This document shows, in pieces, positions 51,832 to 61,721 of a DNA stretch of 64,000 nucleotides. Where the stretch lies: positions 1,127,767 through 1,191,766 of the forward strand of contig DAJPHG010000001.1 of NCBI GenBank assembly GCA_025992315.1, in the 5' to 3' direction. The notes under the pieces are model-generated. The model ran no database searches. It was not told the origin of the DNA and saw nothing but the letters and a program-made list of their open reading frames with translations. Positions within the stretch are counted from its first letter, which is position 1, and every line of letters starts with the position of its first letter. This stretch comes from HGM10766 sp900757295 (GTDB lineage Bacteria > Bacillota_I > Bacilli_A > RF39 > UBA660). Both the position numbers and the translations under genes were made by a program.

Positions 51832-53118
51832 ATGAAGAATAAATTTATTAAGTCAACTATTATATTAATAATCGGAGGTTTAATTACTAAATTATTGGGT
51901 TTTGTAATTAAAATTGTTTACACAAGAATGATTGGTGAAGATGGTATTTCTCTATTTATGTTAGTAACTCCAGCCTACTCACTTTTCATTACTATTGCTC
52001 AACTTGGATTACCAATAGCAATATCTAAACTAGTTGCTGAAAATAAAAATAGTAAAAAAATTATCTTTTCTATTATACCTTTAATGTTAATATTAAATTT
52101 TATATTAATTGTTATAATATTTTCTTGTTCTTCTTTTATAGCAAATGATTTATTAAAAGAACCTAATAGTAAGTTATTATTAATGGCTATGGCTTTAGTT
52201 TTACCATTTATTAGTTTATCTAGCATAATTCGTGGTTATTTTTTTGGTAAGCAAAAAATGTTTCCACATACATTATCAAATATAATTGAACAGATTGTAA
52301 AACTAGGTTTAATCTTTCTAATTATTCCTATTCTTATGAAAAAAGGAATAGTAATTGCTGTAAGTGGTTTAATTCTATTAAATATAATTTCTGAAATTGT
52401 TTCGATTATTGTCTTTTTATTTTTCTTACCCAAGAATTTTTGTATAAAAAAGAAAGATATAAAACCAGATATCAATAGTTGTAAAGAAGTTTTAAAAATT
52501 AGTATTCCTTCGGTTTCAGCAAGATTTATTGGCAATATTGGCTTTTTCTTTGAACCTATAATTTTAACTAATATACTAATTTCTATTGGTTATTCTTCGA
52601 AATATATAGTTAGAGAATATGGAATCTATAATGCTTATAGTATCCCTTTGCTTTTACTTCCTAGTTTTTTTATTGCAGCTTTAGCTTCAGCATTAGTCCC
52701 TGAAATAAGTAAGTTTTATCAGCAACGTAATCTTAAAATGGTTAAAAGGCGTTTTAATCAAGCATTAGGTATTTCTTTTATTATTGGTTTAGTTTTTAAT
52801 ATTATTTTGTATATATATGCTGATGATCTTTTAAAGATTATCTATAATACAACAAGTGGTACTCAATATATAAAATTCTTAGCACCATTCTTTTTACTTT
52901 TTTATCTAGAAGGTCCTATGATTAGTATGTTGCAAGCATTAAATAAAGCTACTGTATCAATGAAAATAACATTATACGGAGTTATTTTAAAATTATTAGC
53001 TATAACAATTTTATCATTTTTACACATAGGTATCTATGGATTAGTAGCTTCTGAAATTATTAACATTATTTTTGTAGTAATTCTTAACTACAAAGAGATT
53101 AGAAAAGTAATTAATTAA
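51832..53118 (+). CDS. spoVB: SpoVB-type polysaccharide flippase (MATE/MOP superfamily)
   Basis: 428 aa with about twelve to fourteen membrane helices. The opening (IGGLITKLLGFVIKIVYTRMIGEDGISLFM) and APAYS-like loop are typical of SpoVB/MurJ-related lipid flippases used in spore cortex or wall polysaccharide synthesis. Its ribosome site is AAAGGAG. It is next to comN, as in B. subtilis. Its end overlaps the convergent Rpn gene by four bases. Confidence 0.88.
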   Translation: MKNKFIKSTIILIIGGLITKLLGFVIKIVYTRMIGEDGISLFMLVTPAYSLFITIAQLGLPIAISKLVAENKNSKKIIFSIIPLMLILNFILIVIIFSCSSFIANDLLKEPNSKLLLMAMALVLPFISLSSIIRGYFFGKQKMFPHTLSNIIEQIVKLGLIFLIIPILMKKGIVIAVSGLILLNIISEIVSIIVFLFFLPKNFCIKKKDIKPDINSCKEVLKISIPSVSARFIGNIGFFFEPIILTNILISIGYSSKYIVREYGIYNAYSIPLLLLPSFFIAALASALVPEISKFYQQRNLKMVKRRFNQALGISFIIGLVFNIILYIYADDLLKIIYNTTSGTQYIKFLAPFFLLFYLEGPMISMLQALNKATVSMKITLYGVILKLLAITILSFLHIGIYGLVASEIINIIFVVILNYKEIRKVIN

Positions 53119-54005
53119 CTTTTTAAAATATTTTCTAATTCTTCTTTCGTTATTTTTAAACTTTGACATATTATATCTTTTGATACATTGTTTTTATAAA
53201 GATTTTTAGCAGCAGATCTCTTTGCAAGAGTTATTCCTTCTTCTTTTCCTTGAGTTATTCCTTCTTTTAATCCTTCTTCTTTAGCAGTCTCTTTTATATA
53301 TTCTTCTCTTGATATCTTTTCTATCTCTATATCTTGTTCTAGTCTATATAGCTCCATGGCTTCCTTATTTTGACTTAATCTCTTTATCTCTTCTACTACT
53401 TCTTGTAGTCTCTTATCTCTTTTATTCATTACTTCTCCACTTCTAAATATCTCTTTCCATTCTGCTATCTTACTCTTATCTGCTTCTTTTGTTAGATCTA
53501 TTATTATTATCCTTATTTCATCTTTTATTAATATCTCTTCTTTATTATTCCCTTTTCTTATTCTCTCTATTGCTTTTGTATCACACAATTTTAAATCACT
53601 TTTATATTTTTTTATTTCTTTCTCTTTATAATCTATTATCCATATTGCTAATGCTTTTGGTAATTTATTATAACTTTCTCCTCTTTTTAATGACTTTGAC
53701 ATTATTCTTGATATATAATAGTTCGTCCTTTTGAAAATATCTCCTGTTTTATCTTTCTGCATCTCTATATTTACTATTGTATCATTCCCTAGTTTTATCA
53801 CCATATCTAATCGACATTCTTTTTTCTCTACTTCTTCTGCTTCTATTACTCTATCTTGATATTCTATTTCTTTTATTTCTTCTTCTAATATGTCTTCTAA
53901 AAAGTATTTTAAATTCTTTTTCTTTTTAAATATCGTTCTAAAACATATATCACTTGACAATGGGATTAGTTTCTCTTTTGTCTGTATATTATCACCTCCC
54001 TTCAT
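53115..54005 (-). CDS. Rpn-type PD-(D/E)XK nuclease (putative transposase family)
   Basis: 296 aa. The N-terminal domain opens LIPLSSDICFRTIF, then DMVIKLGNDTIVNIEMQ, the core D...ExQ nuclease motif, and RTNYYISRIMSK. The C-terminal coiled part has KEEGLKEGITQGKEEGI-type repeats, usual for Rpn/PDDEXK_2 proteins. These promote DNA breakage and RecA-independent recombination. The start is unclear: a near-perfect AAGGGAGGTGAT site lies inside the first codons of the ATG used here, pointing to a downstream ATA (about 53985-53987) instead. A decayed paralog lies at 24151-24640. Confidence 0.85.
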   Translation of the reverse strand: MKGGDNIQTKEKLIPLSSDICFRTIFKKKKNLKYFLEDILEEEIKEIEYQDRVIEAEEVEKKECRLDMVIKLGNDTIVNIEMQKDKTGDIFKRTNYYISRIMSKSLKRGESYNKLPKALAIWIIDYKEKEIKKYKSDLKLCDTKAIERIRKGNNKEEILIKDEIRIIIIDLTKEADKSKIAEWKEIFRSGEVMNKRDKRLQEVVEEIKRLSQNKEAMELYRLEQDIEIEKISREEYIKETAKEEGLKEGITQGKEEGITLAKRSAAKNLYKNNVSKDIICQSLKITKEELENILKS

Positions 54006-54048
54006 TATATATATTAATGATAGAAAGGTCTTTTCCTTTTTTTATTGC

Positions 54049-54075
54049 AAAAAAAGAATGCAATTTAGTGCATTC
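54049..54075 (-). terminator. Terminator of the 54078 gene
   Basis: Minus-strand GAATGCA / TGCATTC stem with a five-base loop and seven T residues; it borders the homology shared with the 24151 copy. Confidence 0.8.
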
Positions 54076-54077
54076 AA

Positions 54078-54527
54078 TTATCCTTCTTGAAATTTTAAAC
54101 CATGGTTTTGGAGAGTTAATCTTTTTTCTTTTGTTTCTAAATCTTCACATATTTGTTGATGAATACTAGGTGTAATAAAAATATTTTTATTTTTTGATCT
54201 TAAATGATTATTATATAAATAAAATAGCCAATAATTATCAATATTTTGAAAAAAGTTATATTTTTGAACAAATTCTTTTATTGTAATAGTTAAACCCTCT
54301 TGAGGAATAATGTCTCTTTTAATATCACTTATTTTTCTTGGTACTAAAATTCCTGATTCTTGACATTCCTTTTTAATAATCAAATCTAATTTATCATTAA
54401 TTGTAAAAGTAGTTGAATACTTTTTTAAAACTGCTATTATCAAATAGCTTACTGTATTATGTCTAAATTGATAATTTACAGGAATGCCATATTCTTTGTA
54501 AAAACTTTCTAAATCTAATTCTTTCAT
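54078..54527 (-). CDS. Hypothetical helical protein
   Basis: 149 aa from ATG 54525-54527, chosen because AAGGAGA precedes it; the longer frame upstream lacks a site. Soluble, with basic and aromatic residues spread throughout and no membrane helix or signal peptide. No recognised family. It lies between the rhodanese gene and the Rpn gene. Confidence 0.55.
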   Translation of the reverse strand: MKELDLESFYKEYGIPVNYQFRHNTVSYLIIAVLKKYSTTFTINDKLDLIIKKECQESGILVPRKISDIKRDIIPQEGLTITIKEFVQKYNFFQNIDNYWLFYLYNNHLRSKNKNIFITPSIHQQICEDLETKEKRLTLQNHGLKFQEG

Positions 54528-54607
54528 TTTAATGTCTCCTTCTAACTGCTCTGTCATAATATAATAAATGAAAGTTTTATACAAGTTATTCGACAAAATA
54601 TGTCAAA

Positions 54608-54838
54608 TTATTTTTTTATTTGGTCTACATTATAACCATAAAATTTTAAAATTTCAGTAGCTTTCTTACTTTTCCTTCCTTTACTACAGTATAAATAATA
54701 TTTTTTATTTTTATCTAAATATTCTTTATAATTAAACATTAACTTATCATAAGGAATATTTATACTATTTGGTAAGTGATTATTTGAGTAAGTAATAACA
54801 TCTTCTAAATCTATAATTACTCCATCATTATATTCCAT
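54608..54838 (-). CDS. Rhodanese-like single-domain protein
   Basis: 76 aa from ATG 54836-54838 after GGTGATGTTT. GVIIDLEDVITYSNNHLPNSINIPYDKL and YLYCSKGRKSKKATEILK give the rhodanese fold with active-site Cys in CSKG. Short for the family but complete. Sulfur transfer or thiol signalling is inferred; the substrate is unknown. Its upstream terminator separates it from the secretion cluster. Confidence 0.8.
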   Translation of the reverse strand: MEYNDGVIIDLEDVITYSNNHLPNSINIPYDKLMFNYKEYLDKNKKYYLYCSKGRKSKKATEILKFYGYNVDQIKK

Positions 54839-54869
54839 AAACATCACCAATATATATTATTTAAAAATT

Positions 54870-54891
54870 AAAAAAAGGACTGTATTAGTCC
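54870..54891 (-). terminator. Terminator of the virD4-like gene
   Basis: GGACT / AGTCC stem with a five-base loop, then seven T residues; ends the secretion operon. Confidence 0.8.
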
Positions 54892-57110
54892 CCAAAGAAA
54901 TCATCAAAAAATTCATCATCAGATACAACATGTTCATCTACAATAACACTGTCATTATCTACTTTTATTTTTGGCTTAGAATTTTCAACTTTTACTGGTT
55001 TTACAGGTTCAGATGGTTTACTCATATCTAAATTTAAATCTATTTTTTTAGGCTCATCTATAGGTATAGAAATAGGTTTAATTTCTTCCATTTTCTTATT
55101 ATGATCTTCATTATTCTTTTGAATTTTTTCAATTTCTTGTTTCTTTTTTGCTTCTTCTTTTTCAATCTCAGCAATTTTATTATCGATATCTTTAATCATA
55201 GCATCAATATCCATTGGTGTTTTATTAGCTAGTGGATTGTTATTCATATTTGGCATTGGTCCCATTGGTCCAAAGCTATTAGGCATTCCACCAAAGTTTG
55301 GCATGTTGCCTACACCATTTCCAAATAATGATGGCATTGAAAACATATCTCCACCACCCATTGGGGTTGGCATTCCACCATTACTCATATTTTGTTCAGT
55401 TTGTTTTCTTTTCTCTTCTTTAACAAATTCTTTTAAATCAAATAATTTAATTGTTTTAATTGGTCTTGTATAAAATTCACTTTTTTCATATTTTTTTATA
55501 CCTTCTAATTTATATGAAGGAGTTAGTTTTGTTTTAAAAGGATTCATACGAGCTTTAATAATAATAACTTCATTTAATTGCATTTTTTGTAAATCAGATA
55601 TAGTTACTAAAGGTTTTTCTGCTACTTCTTTATCTTTTGGTTTTTTTACACCACAAAGTTTACTAATTTCTTCTAAGGCTGCTAATTCTGTAGTTAATAG
55701 ATAGATTAAGTTACCACAGTTTGATCTTATAGTTTGCGCATCTTGATCACCATAAACTTTATTTAGCTGAGCAAAGTTCTGGATAATAAATGTAAATCGT
55801 ATATCACGACTTCTTGCTGCAGTAACCATACTAGTAACATCTTTTAATGGTGGCATGTTTGCAAATTCATCTAGAATAAAGTTTGTTCTATATTTTAAAC
55901 GACCATTTTTTTGTTTATATGCTTCATCAATTAAAGTTTCATATAATTGCTTAATAAATATTGTTGCTAGTGAATGGTAAGTTGTCTTTTCATCTTGGAT
56001 AACAATAAATACAGCAGTTTTTTCTTGACCTATTTTTCTCATGTCAAAGTCAGTAAATGATAACATTGAACTTAAACCTTCACGAGAAGCAAATATACGA
56101 ATTTTTTGCCTGAATGTAGATAATTGTCCACCTTGAGTATCTTTAGGGGCATTAATAACGTTAGAAGCAAATATATAAGGTGCAGAACTTTCCCCTTTCA
56201 TTTTAAAATATTCTTTTATAAATGTTGATGTACCATATCTTTCTTCACCTTGAATTGTCATGGTATATATTGAATTTAAATTAACTTCCTCTTCTTTAGC
56301 ATCTTCAAATAAACCTAGTACACAACCAGAAAAATAATCCGCAGCTGAATTTTGCCAGAAAGGATCGCTTTGAGATTCATCTTTTAATATATTATTGGCA
56401 ACGTCTTCAAGTAATTCTGTAGATTTATCAACATTTCCATCTTTGTATAATTGATAAGGCAAAGTCAAAGGATTCCAAGAACTACCATTTTTTGGATCAC
56501 GGAAGTTCAAAACAATTACATTGTAACCTTTTTCAGTTAACATTGCACAGTGATTCTTATAAATTTCACCTTTAGGGTCAGTTAGAACCATACTTTCGCC
56601 TTTTTTTGCAAGTGTAGTTACTAATGGATCAACGACACTAGTTGTTTTACCAGATGCAGTAGCTCCGACAACTAAGGTATGATTTTCAGAATTATCTACA
56701 TACCATTCTTTTTTATTCATCATTAATACTACTCCGGCAGCATCAGTATTTTCTTCATCTATTAAAATCTTTTTTACACCAAAAGCATTTTTCATTTCTT
56801 TTGGTGTAGCAAAACGGGAATATTCACTTTCAGTTTTCTTTTGTACTTTTAATCCTATACCTTTTCCCTTTTCTTTTTCAAAAATATATGAGGAAACACT
56901 TGTAAATATACCAATAAGAACAATTGCAAATAAAATAATTGTTATTGGTAAATATTTAGAACTAAATGCTTCTATAGGATTTAGACCATAGAATGCTCCT
57001 GCTGATGTAAAAGAAGAAAAATTTAGAACAGCTATTGCACATAAATAAAATAAAAAGATAGAAAAAATTATAAAGATTACAAAATCTTTAGGGGATATTC
57101 TAAATTTCAT
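54885..57110 (-). CDS. virD4: VirD4/TraG-type coupling protein
   Basis: 741 aa. Two N-terminal membrane helices, then the coupling ATPase: Walker A GATASGKTTSV, Walker B-like NFILDEFANMPPLKDV, plus conserved VLTDPKGEIY and NCGNLIYLLTT. A C-terminal Met/Gly/Pro-rich segment (about 600-640) and an acidic tail (DDEFFDDFFGD) may bind substrates. It brings DNA or protein substrates to the secretion channel. Last gene of the cluster, ended by a terminator. Strong GGAGG start. Confidence 0.92.
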   Translation of the reverse strand: MKFRISPKDFVIFIIFSIFLFYLCAIAVLNFSSFTSAGAFYGLNPIEAFSSKYLPITIILFAIVLIGIFTSVSSYIFEKEKGKGIGLKVQKKTESEYSRFATPKEMKNAFGVKKILIDEENTDAAGVVLMMNKKEWYVDNSENHTLVVGATASGKTTSVVDPLVTTLAKKGESMVLTDPKGEIYKNHCAMLTEKGYNVIVLNFRDPKNGSSWNPLTLPYQLYKDGNVDKSTELLEDVANNILKDESQSDPFWQNSAADYFSGCVLGLFEDAKEEEVNLNSIYTMTIQGEERYGTSTFIKEYFKMKGESSAPYIFASNVINAPKDTQGGQLSTFRQKIRIFASREGLSSMLSFTDFDMRKIGQEKTAVFIVIQDEKTTYHSLATIFIKQLYETLIDEAYKQKNGRLKYRTNFILDEFANMPPLKDVTSMVTAARSRDIRFTFIIQNFAQLNKVYGDQDAQTIRSNCGNLIYLLTTELAALEEISKLCGVKKPKDKEVAEKPLVTISDLQKMQLNEVIIIKARMNPFKTKLTPSYKLEGIKKYEKSEFYTRPIKTIKLFDLKEFVKEEKRKQTEQNMSNGGMPTPMGGGDMFSMPSLFGNGVGNMPNFGGMPNSFGPMGPMPNMNNNPLANKTPMDIDAMIKDIDNKIAEIEKEEAKKKQEIEKIQKNNEDHNKKMEEIKPISIPIDEPKKIDLNLDMSKPSEPVKPVKVENSKPKIKVDNDSVIVDEHVVSDDEFFDDFFGD

Positions 57111-57154
57111 AACAGTCCTCCATACTCCAATAATAATTATACACTAATTATTAT

Positions 57155-57847
57155 TTAATTGCTATTATATTTCTTTGTTTTATAAATTATTATGCCTATT
57201 ATTACAACTATAAATGCACCTAATGTTATTAAAATGATTTTTAATTTAGTACTAATATCATCACTTTCATTAGAAGTGTTACTATTTTCATCAATAGATG
57301 TCATAATTATTGGTTTATGATCTTTATTATTAGGTGTAATAACCCATGTATATGTATTGTTATTTACTGAATCTGCATTATGATTAACAATTTTTTTATC
57401 TGTTTTAATATTAATTTTAACACTTTCTAATGTTATATATTTATCAAAACATAGAAACTTTCTACTAGTTTTAATATTAATGTTTGTGTCATTATTATCT
57501 AATTCTACATTTTCATAACAAGTTTTAATAATATTAGAATTTTTTATGCTGTTATTATTAAAAGTGTGATTTAAATTTAAATTAACTCTATTATCAGTAC
57601 TAAGATTAGACATTTCATAATATTCTTTTTCTGGGTCATATTCGATAATATCTGGATCTTGAGAGTCATAAATTGCTGGAACGTATTCACTGTAATTTTT
57701 TAAATATTCAAAGTATGTATCGTTTGTATTATTTTCAGTGATAGTCATTTCTTCAATCGGTTTTGATTCTGTTAAATCTAAATTATATTCTGCTGTACAT
57801 CCAGTTAAAATAAAGGCTGATATAACTGCTAAAACTACTTTTTTCAT
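57155..57847 (-). CDS. Secretion-cluster lipoprotein with C-terminal membrane helix
   Basis: 230 aa. A signal peptide with lipobox LTGC (Cys17) predicts lipid anchoring; the rest is beta-rich with Cys residues (about 110 and 128) that could pair, then a C-terminal helix (about 205-225). Encoded two bases after the NlpC/P60 gene stop, with AAAGGATG reaching the junction. Possibly a surface or channel component; no family recognised. Confidence 0.7.
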   Translation of the reverse strand: MKKVVLAVISAFILTGCTAEYNLDLTESKPIEEMTITENNTNDTYFEYLKNYSEYVPAIYDSQDPDIIEYDPEKEYYEMSNLSTDNRVNLNLNHTFNNNSIKNSNIIKTCYENVELDNNDTNINIKTSRKFLCFDKYITLESVKINIKTDKKIVNHNADSVNNNTYTWVITPNNKDHKPIIMTSIDENSNTSNESDDISTKLKIILITLGAFIVVIIGIIIYKTKKYNSN

Positions 57848-57848
57848 A

Positions 57849-59852
57849 TTAACATCCTTTCATATATTCATATATTTTTGATGATGTATCCTTATCATAA
57901 TGAGTTCCATCAGTAGCATTATAACCACTACTTTTTATTTTGGTATAAGTATCACAATATTTTACACTACTATTTAAACCACTTTTTATTGTGTTATTAA
58001 AGCTTTCAATTTTGGCATTTTCATTTTCATCACTCATTGGATTTACTGTAACAAAAATGATATTATGATCTTTCCATGTCGATGTTGCTAATTCATTTAT
58101 TTTATTTAAATAATTATTTGCTTGATAATCATAATCATTTGCACCTAAATTTATATAAATGTTATATTTTGTTCCACTATTATTATTTAAAATATTATTT
58201 GTTTCATTTATTGCAGTTTCCACTAACCAATTGTAACCCATACTTACTTTAGCAACATATTGATCATTTTGACACAAACCATAATCCTTACATGTCATTA
58301 CAGTACGCGAATCTCCAATAATTATACTTTTATTACTACTGCTTGAACTTGATGATGTTGAGCTTGATGATCCAGCTAGATTACTTGAAGTTACAACTGG
58401 ATAATCTTCTTTTTTATTTGATTCATTGCTATAAAATGAAGTCATATCTATTATGTTATTTTGCTTTGATGATGTATTGCCACTAAAAGGCATTGAAATT
58501 ACTCTTATTCCTTCATCTCCACCGGCAGCTTCTGCAACTTGATAGGTTTTAGTTGATTCATCTACACCAACAATAATCATTATATGACCATAATGATGAA
58601 TCAAATCCCCTGCTTTAGCAGTATAATCATTTGACATTGGATGAGTTGTTCCTAAAGATAAAAAGCTTTCTGAAGTCATTGATGAAAACTTATATCCACC
58701 ATTATAAATTGCCCATGATACAAATCCACTACAATCTAATCCTGAATATTTATATAGCCTATTATTTTCTGCAATAGGGTTAGCTAAAGCTCCACCCCAG
58801 CTATCTTTTATTCCATAATACATTGAAGAGTGTCCGCCTCCCCACTCGTATGGCAATCTAACCTGAAACTTTTCATAAAGTGTGCTTGTTATTGACAGTG
58901 CGGCTGTAACTACTCCTTCTCTCGTACCTGCACCAGCCTTATTTACAGAATATGCAATAAAATTGTTATAGTCTTCAACACTTACTCCTTTACTAGGCAA
59001 AAATGTACCTAATGACTCATGTAATTCCGTATCAGGGCTAGTTGGAGTTACAGATGATGAGATGCTCATGGTTCCACTTGAGGTTGAAGAATTGTTTTCA
59101 CTTTCTTCACCAGAAACAGCTGTAAATATTCCTATTATTACAACAAAAATAAGAAAGAAAACAAAAATTGCTAATATTCCTAATCCAATATACATAGCGA
59201 CTTCTGGATGTTTTTTTATGAAATCAATGACTTTTTTACTTGCTGCGCCTTTAATGCTTTGGCCTTCTGTTTCTGTGCCAGATTCTACTTCTTGTTCCTC
59301 ATTTTGATTTAAATTATTTGATATAGCATCATCTAATTCGCTAGAATCATTTAGATTTTTTTGATCAGGAATTTGATCTAACTCTTTTGGTTGAACTACA
59401 CCTTGTAATTTATTTCCAGGGATACCTCTATTAGCATTTATAGAACTTGCAGGCTTGGCAGATGACGATGCGCCTCCACCTATTAAATCAGTCGCACTAT
59501 CTAATGTATCTAATGCTCCAGACTTATTTAAATTATCCATTTTAGAACCCATTCCAGGAACTCTATTAAGCTTTTTGCCTACTCTATTTATTATTCTTTT
59601 TCCGGCTTTTGTGTTAGAAGCTAGATCTACTGCTTGTCCTCCTACGCCAGGTGCAAAATAATTTGCTGCTGCTTTCATTCCAACTTTAGCAGCTTTGTTT
59701 GTTGCTTCTTGTTGATCAATCTTTTGTTGGTTCTGAGCTTCAATTTGTTGAAATCTTTGTTGTTCAAGTTCAGCTTTTCTTTGATTAATACGCATTCTAT
59801 TTTGTTCTTCTGGAGAATATGTGTTATTCATATTTTCATTTTCATTATTCAC
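57849..59852 (-). CDS. Bifunctional wall-remodelling protein: NlpC/P60 plus SGNH hydrolase
   Basis: 667 aa, GTG start after GGTGGTGAG. A polar, Gln/Asn-rich cytosolic N-terminus (about 1-215); one transmembrane helix (about 222-243); a Ser-rich linker; an NlpC/P60 domain (about 310-460) with LDCSGFV (nucleophile Cys) and HYGHIMII (His); a second Ser linker; and a C-terminal SGNH domain with IIGDSRTV (Ser), NLGANDYDY and DGTHYD (Asp-His). NlpC/P60 peptidases cut wall peptides in many conjugation systems; the SGNH half may be a wall deacetylase. The fusion in one secretion gene is unusual. Roles inferred from domains and operon. Confidence 0.8.
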   Translation of the reverse strand: MNNENENMNNTYSPEEQNRMRINQRKAELEQQRFQQIEAQNQQKIDQQEATNKAAKVGMKAAANYFAPGVGGQAVDLASNTKAGKRIINRVGKKLNRVPGMGSKMDNLNKSGALDTLDSATDLIGGGASSSAKPASSINANRGIPGNKLQGVVQPKELDQIPDQKNLNDSSELDDAISNNLNQNEEQEVESGTETEGQSIKGAASKKVIDFIKKHPEVAMYIGLGILAIFVFFLIFVVIIGIFTAVSGEESENNSSTSSGTMSISSSVTPTSPDTELHESLGTFLPSKGVSVEDYNNFIAYSVNKAGAGTREGVVTAALSITSTLYEKFQVRLPYEWGGGHSSMYYGIKDSWGGALANPIAENNRLYKYSGLDCSGFVSWAIYNGGYKFSSMTSESFLSLGTTHPMSNDYTAKAGDLIHHYGHIMIIVGVDESTKTYQVAEAAGGDEGIRVISMPFSGNTSSKQNNIIDMTSFYSNESNKKEDYPVVTSSNLAGSSSSTSSSSSSSNKSIIIGDSRTVMTCKDYGLCQNDQYVAKVSMGYNWLVETAINETNNILNNNSGTKYNIYINLGANDYDYQANNYLNKINELATSTWKDHNIIFVTVNPMSDENENAKIESFNNTIKSGLNSSVKYCDTYTKIKSSGYNATDGTHYDKDTSSKIYEYMKGC

Positions 59853-59902
59853 AAATTCTCACCACCTTATTAATATAAATATTATATCATTTTACTTTAA
59901 AT

Positions 59903-59926
59903 AAAAAAAGCACAATTGTGCCTTTT
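59903..59926 (-). terminator. Possible terminator between virB4 and the NlpC/P60 gene
   Basis: A GCACAATTGTGC palindrome (59910-59921) with a T run on the minus strand; TATAAT about 25 bases downstream may start a second transcript. Confidence 0.55.
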
Positions 59927-59936
59927 AATAAGTGGC

Positions 59937-61721
59937 TTATAATCCTCCACCACTACCAAATGAGTCTAATTCTTCTTGAGTTAAAACAACATTAATTTGC
60001 ATTCTTCTACTTCCACAAACAAATAATGCTTCACCTTGGTTAAAGTATTTAATTATATCTTTTTCATTATCATTTAAATCAACTAATTTTGATAAATCAT
60101 CTACTGCTTGTTTTTTTAAGCCCATAATCAAATAATATGATGCGTTATCAAATATAGCTTTACCATGGGTGATAATGTTTGGAGCAGCGAAGTCTGTTGG
60201 TTGTTGAGTAATTATAATAGTACCAGTATTATATTTACGACTACGTCTTTGGATTTGAGCTAGGAATTCCGCTCCTAATTCGTTTCTATCAGAAAGTAAT
60301 ACGTGAGCTTCATCTACCATCATTACAGTATTAAGATTCTTATCCAAACATAAGCCCCATGCATATTTTAAAATATTAAAGAATAAAGCATTTCTAATAT
60401 TTTCATCACTATTCATTAATTCTCTGATATTAAAAACTATATAATCAGAGTTAGGGTAAATCGTTGTATGACCAGTAAAATAATATCTTAACTCTTTAAC
60501 CAAAGGTCTAACTTTTAACTCTAACCTCTCCATTATATCTCTTTCTTGAGTAGCTTCAGGCATTGATAAAATACGTCCTTTTATAGTTGCATAAACATCA
60601 TCAAAAGTTGGATAATCTTCTGGAGTAAAATTAGTAAAATCTGTTTCATAATCTATTTTATAACGTTTATAAGTATCTTGAACAACTTCACTAAACATAG
60701 TTAAAACGTCGTCTTCAATTGATGGAGAATAATATTTCATAAAAGCTTTTAAAGATTGTAAAGTTCTAGTTAAAACTGCATGTCCCATTCCTGCTGCAAT
60801 TTCCTCTTCATCTGCATCAACTATTACTTCTAAAGGGTTTATCATACCATAGTCTCCACCCTTACCTAAATCAATAAAATCTCCACCTAAGTTTCTAGTC
60901 AATTCTTCAGTTTCAGCTTCTGGATCAATAACAACAATCTTATAGCCATTTCTAATATGATTACGCAGTAATAATTTAGCAGCTGTAGATTTACCACTAC
61001 CAGAAGTACCTAAAATAATCATATTGGCATTATTACGGTTGTGTTCTTTCTTTATTTGATATAAAAATTGATTAAATAATACAACACCACCAGAAAAATC
61101 TACACCGAGTAAAGTTGAATACCCTGGATCTTTTATACTATCAAAAACAAAAGGATACATTGCAGCTACAGTTGGAGATGGTATTGGTGTACCAATTCTA
61201 TCTTCAATATCTTGCTTAGGAAATATAGGAATCATTGATTTTAAAACTTTTTCTTGTTCAAACATCAAAGGAATTCCTCTCATTCCCATGGCATCTAAGA
61301 AACTACGTACTTGTATTTTTTTCATATCTAGTTGTTCTTTACTATCAGCAGTAATCATAATATGCATTTGAAAATCAAAAATTTTAGATTGTGTTGCAGC
61401 TAGCATAGAAACAAACTGTTCTATAGATTCATAATCTTGACGAATTCTTTCTTGAGTAGTTCTGTCATGTTCTCTTTGATATCTAACTTTTAAATCAGCT
61501 ATTTCTTTATTAAGCATTTTAGACATTGTTGAAAATTGGATAGGAATATGTTTAATAACTACTTTAATACCAGAAATACTTGTTAGATTTGATAAATATC
61601 CATGATCAATATACTTAGGAAAGCTTACTACTGTTAAAATAGTAGCATATTTATCACTAATCATAAATTCTGTAGTTTTAAATTGCATACCTTTTGGTGC
61701 TATTTCACTTTTTATATTCAT
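59937..61721 (-). CDS. virB4: VirB4/TrsE-type ATPase, C-terminal and central part
   Basis: 594 aa. Walker A ILGTSGSGKSTAAKLL, Walker B VMMVDEAHVLLSDRNELG and the C-terminal TQQPTDFAAPNIITHGKAI give the conjugation ATPase core. The N-terminus (FKTTEFMISDKYATILTVVSFPKY) corresponds to the middle of normal 800-residue VirB4 proteins. It starts inside the stop of the 186-aa gene upstream (TAATG), which looks like the missing N-terminal domain. The ATPase powers assembly of the channel. Confidence 0.9.
   Translation of the reverse strand: MNIKSEIAPKGMQFKTTEFMISDKYATILTVVSFPKYIDHGYLSNLTSISGIKVVIKHIPIQFSTMSKMLNKEIADLKVRYQREHDRTTQERIRQDYESIEQFVSMLAATQSKIFDFQMHIMITADSKEQLDMKKIQVRSFLDAMGMRGIPLMFEQEKVLKSMIPIFPKQDIEDRIGTPIPSPTVAAMYPFVFDSIKDPGYSTLLGVDFSGGVVLFNQFLYQIKKEHNRNNANMIILGTSGSGKSTAAKLLLRNHIRNGYKIVVIDPEAETEELTRNLGGDFIDLGKGGDYGMINPLEVIVDADEEEIAAGMGHAVLTRTLQSLKAFMKYYSPSIEDDVLTMFSEVVQDTYKRYKIDYETDFTNFTPEDYPTFDDVYATIKGRILSMPEATQERDIMERLELKVRPLVKELRYYFTGHTTIYPNSDYIVFNIRELMNSDENIRNALFFNILKYAWGLCLDKNLNTVMMVDEAHVLLSDRNELGAEFLAQIQRRSRKYNTGTIIITQQPTDFAAPNIITHGKAIFDNASYYLIMGLKKQAVDDLSKLVDLNDNEKDIIKYFNQGEALFVCGSRRMQINVVLTQEELDSFGSGGGL

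Noticed and set aside
55237..55473. Plus-strand open frame inside virD4
   Set aside because: Caused by the Met/Gly/Pro-rich coding region on the other strand; no ribosome site or family.
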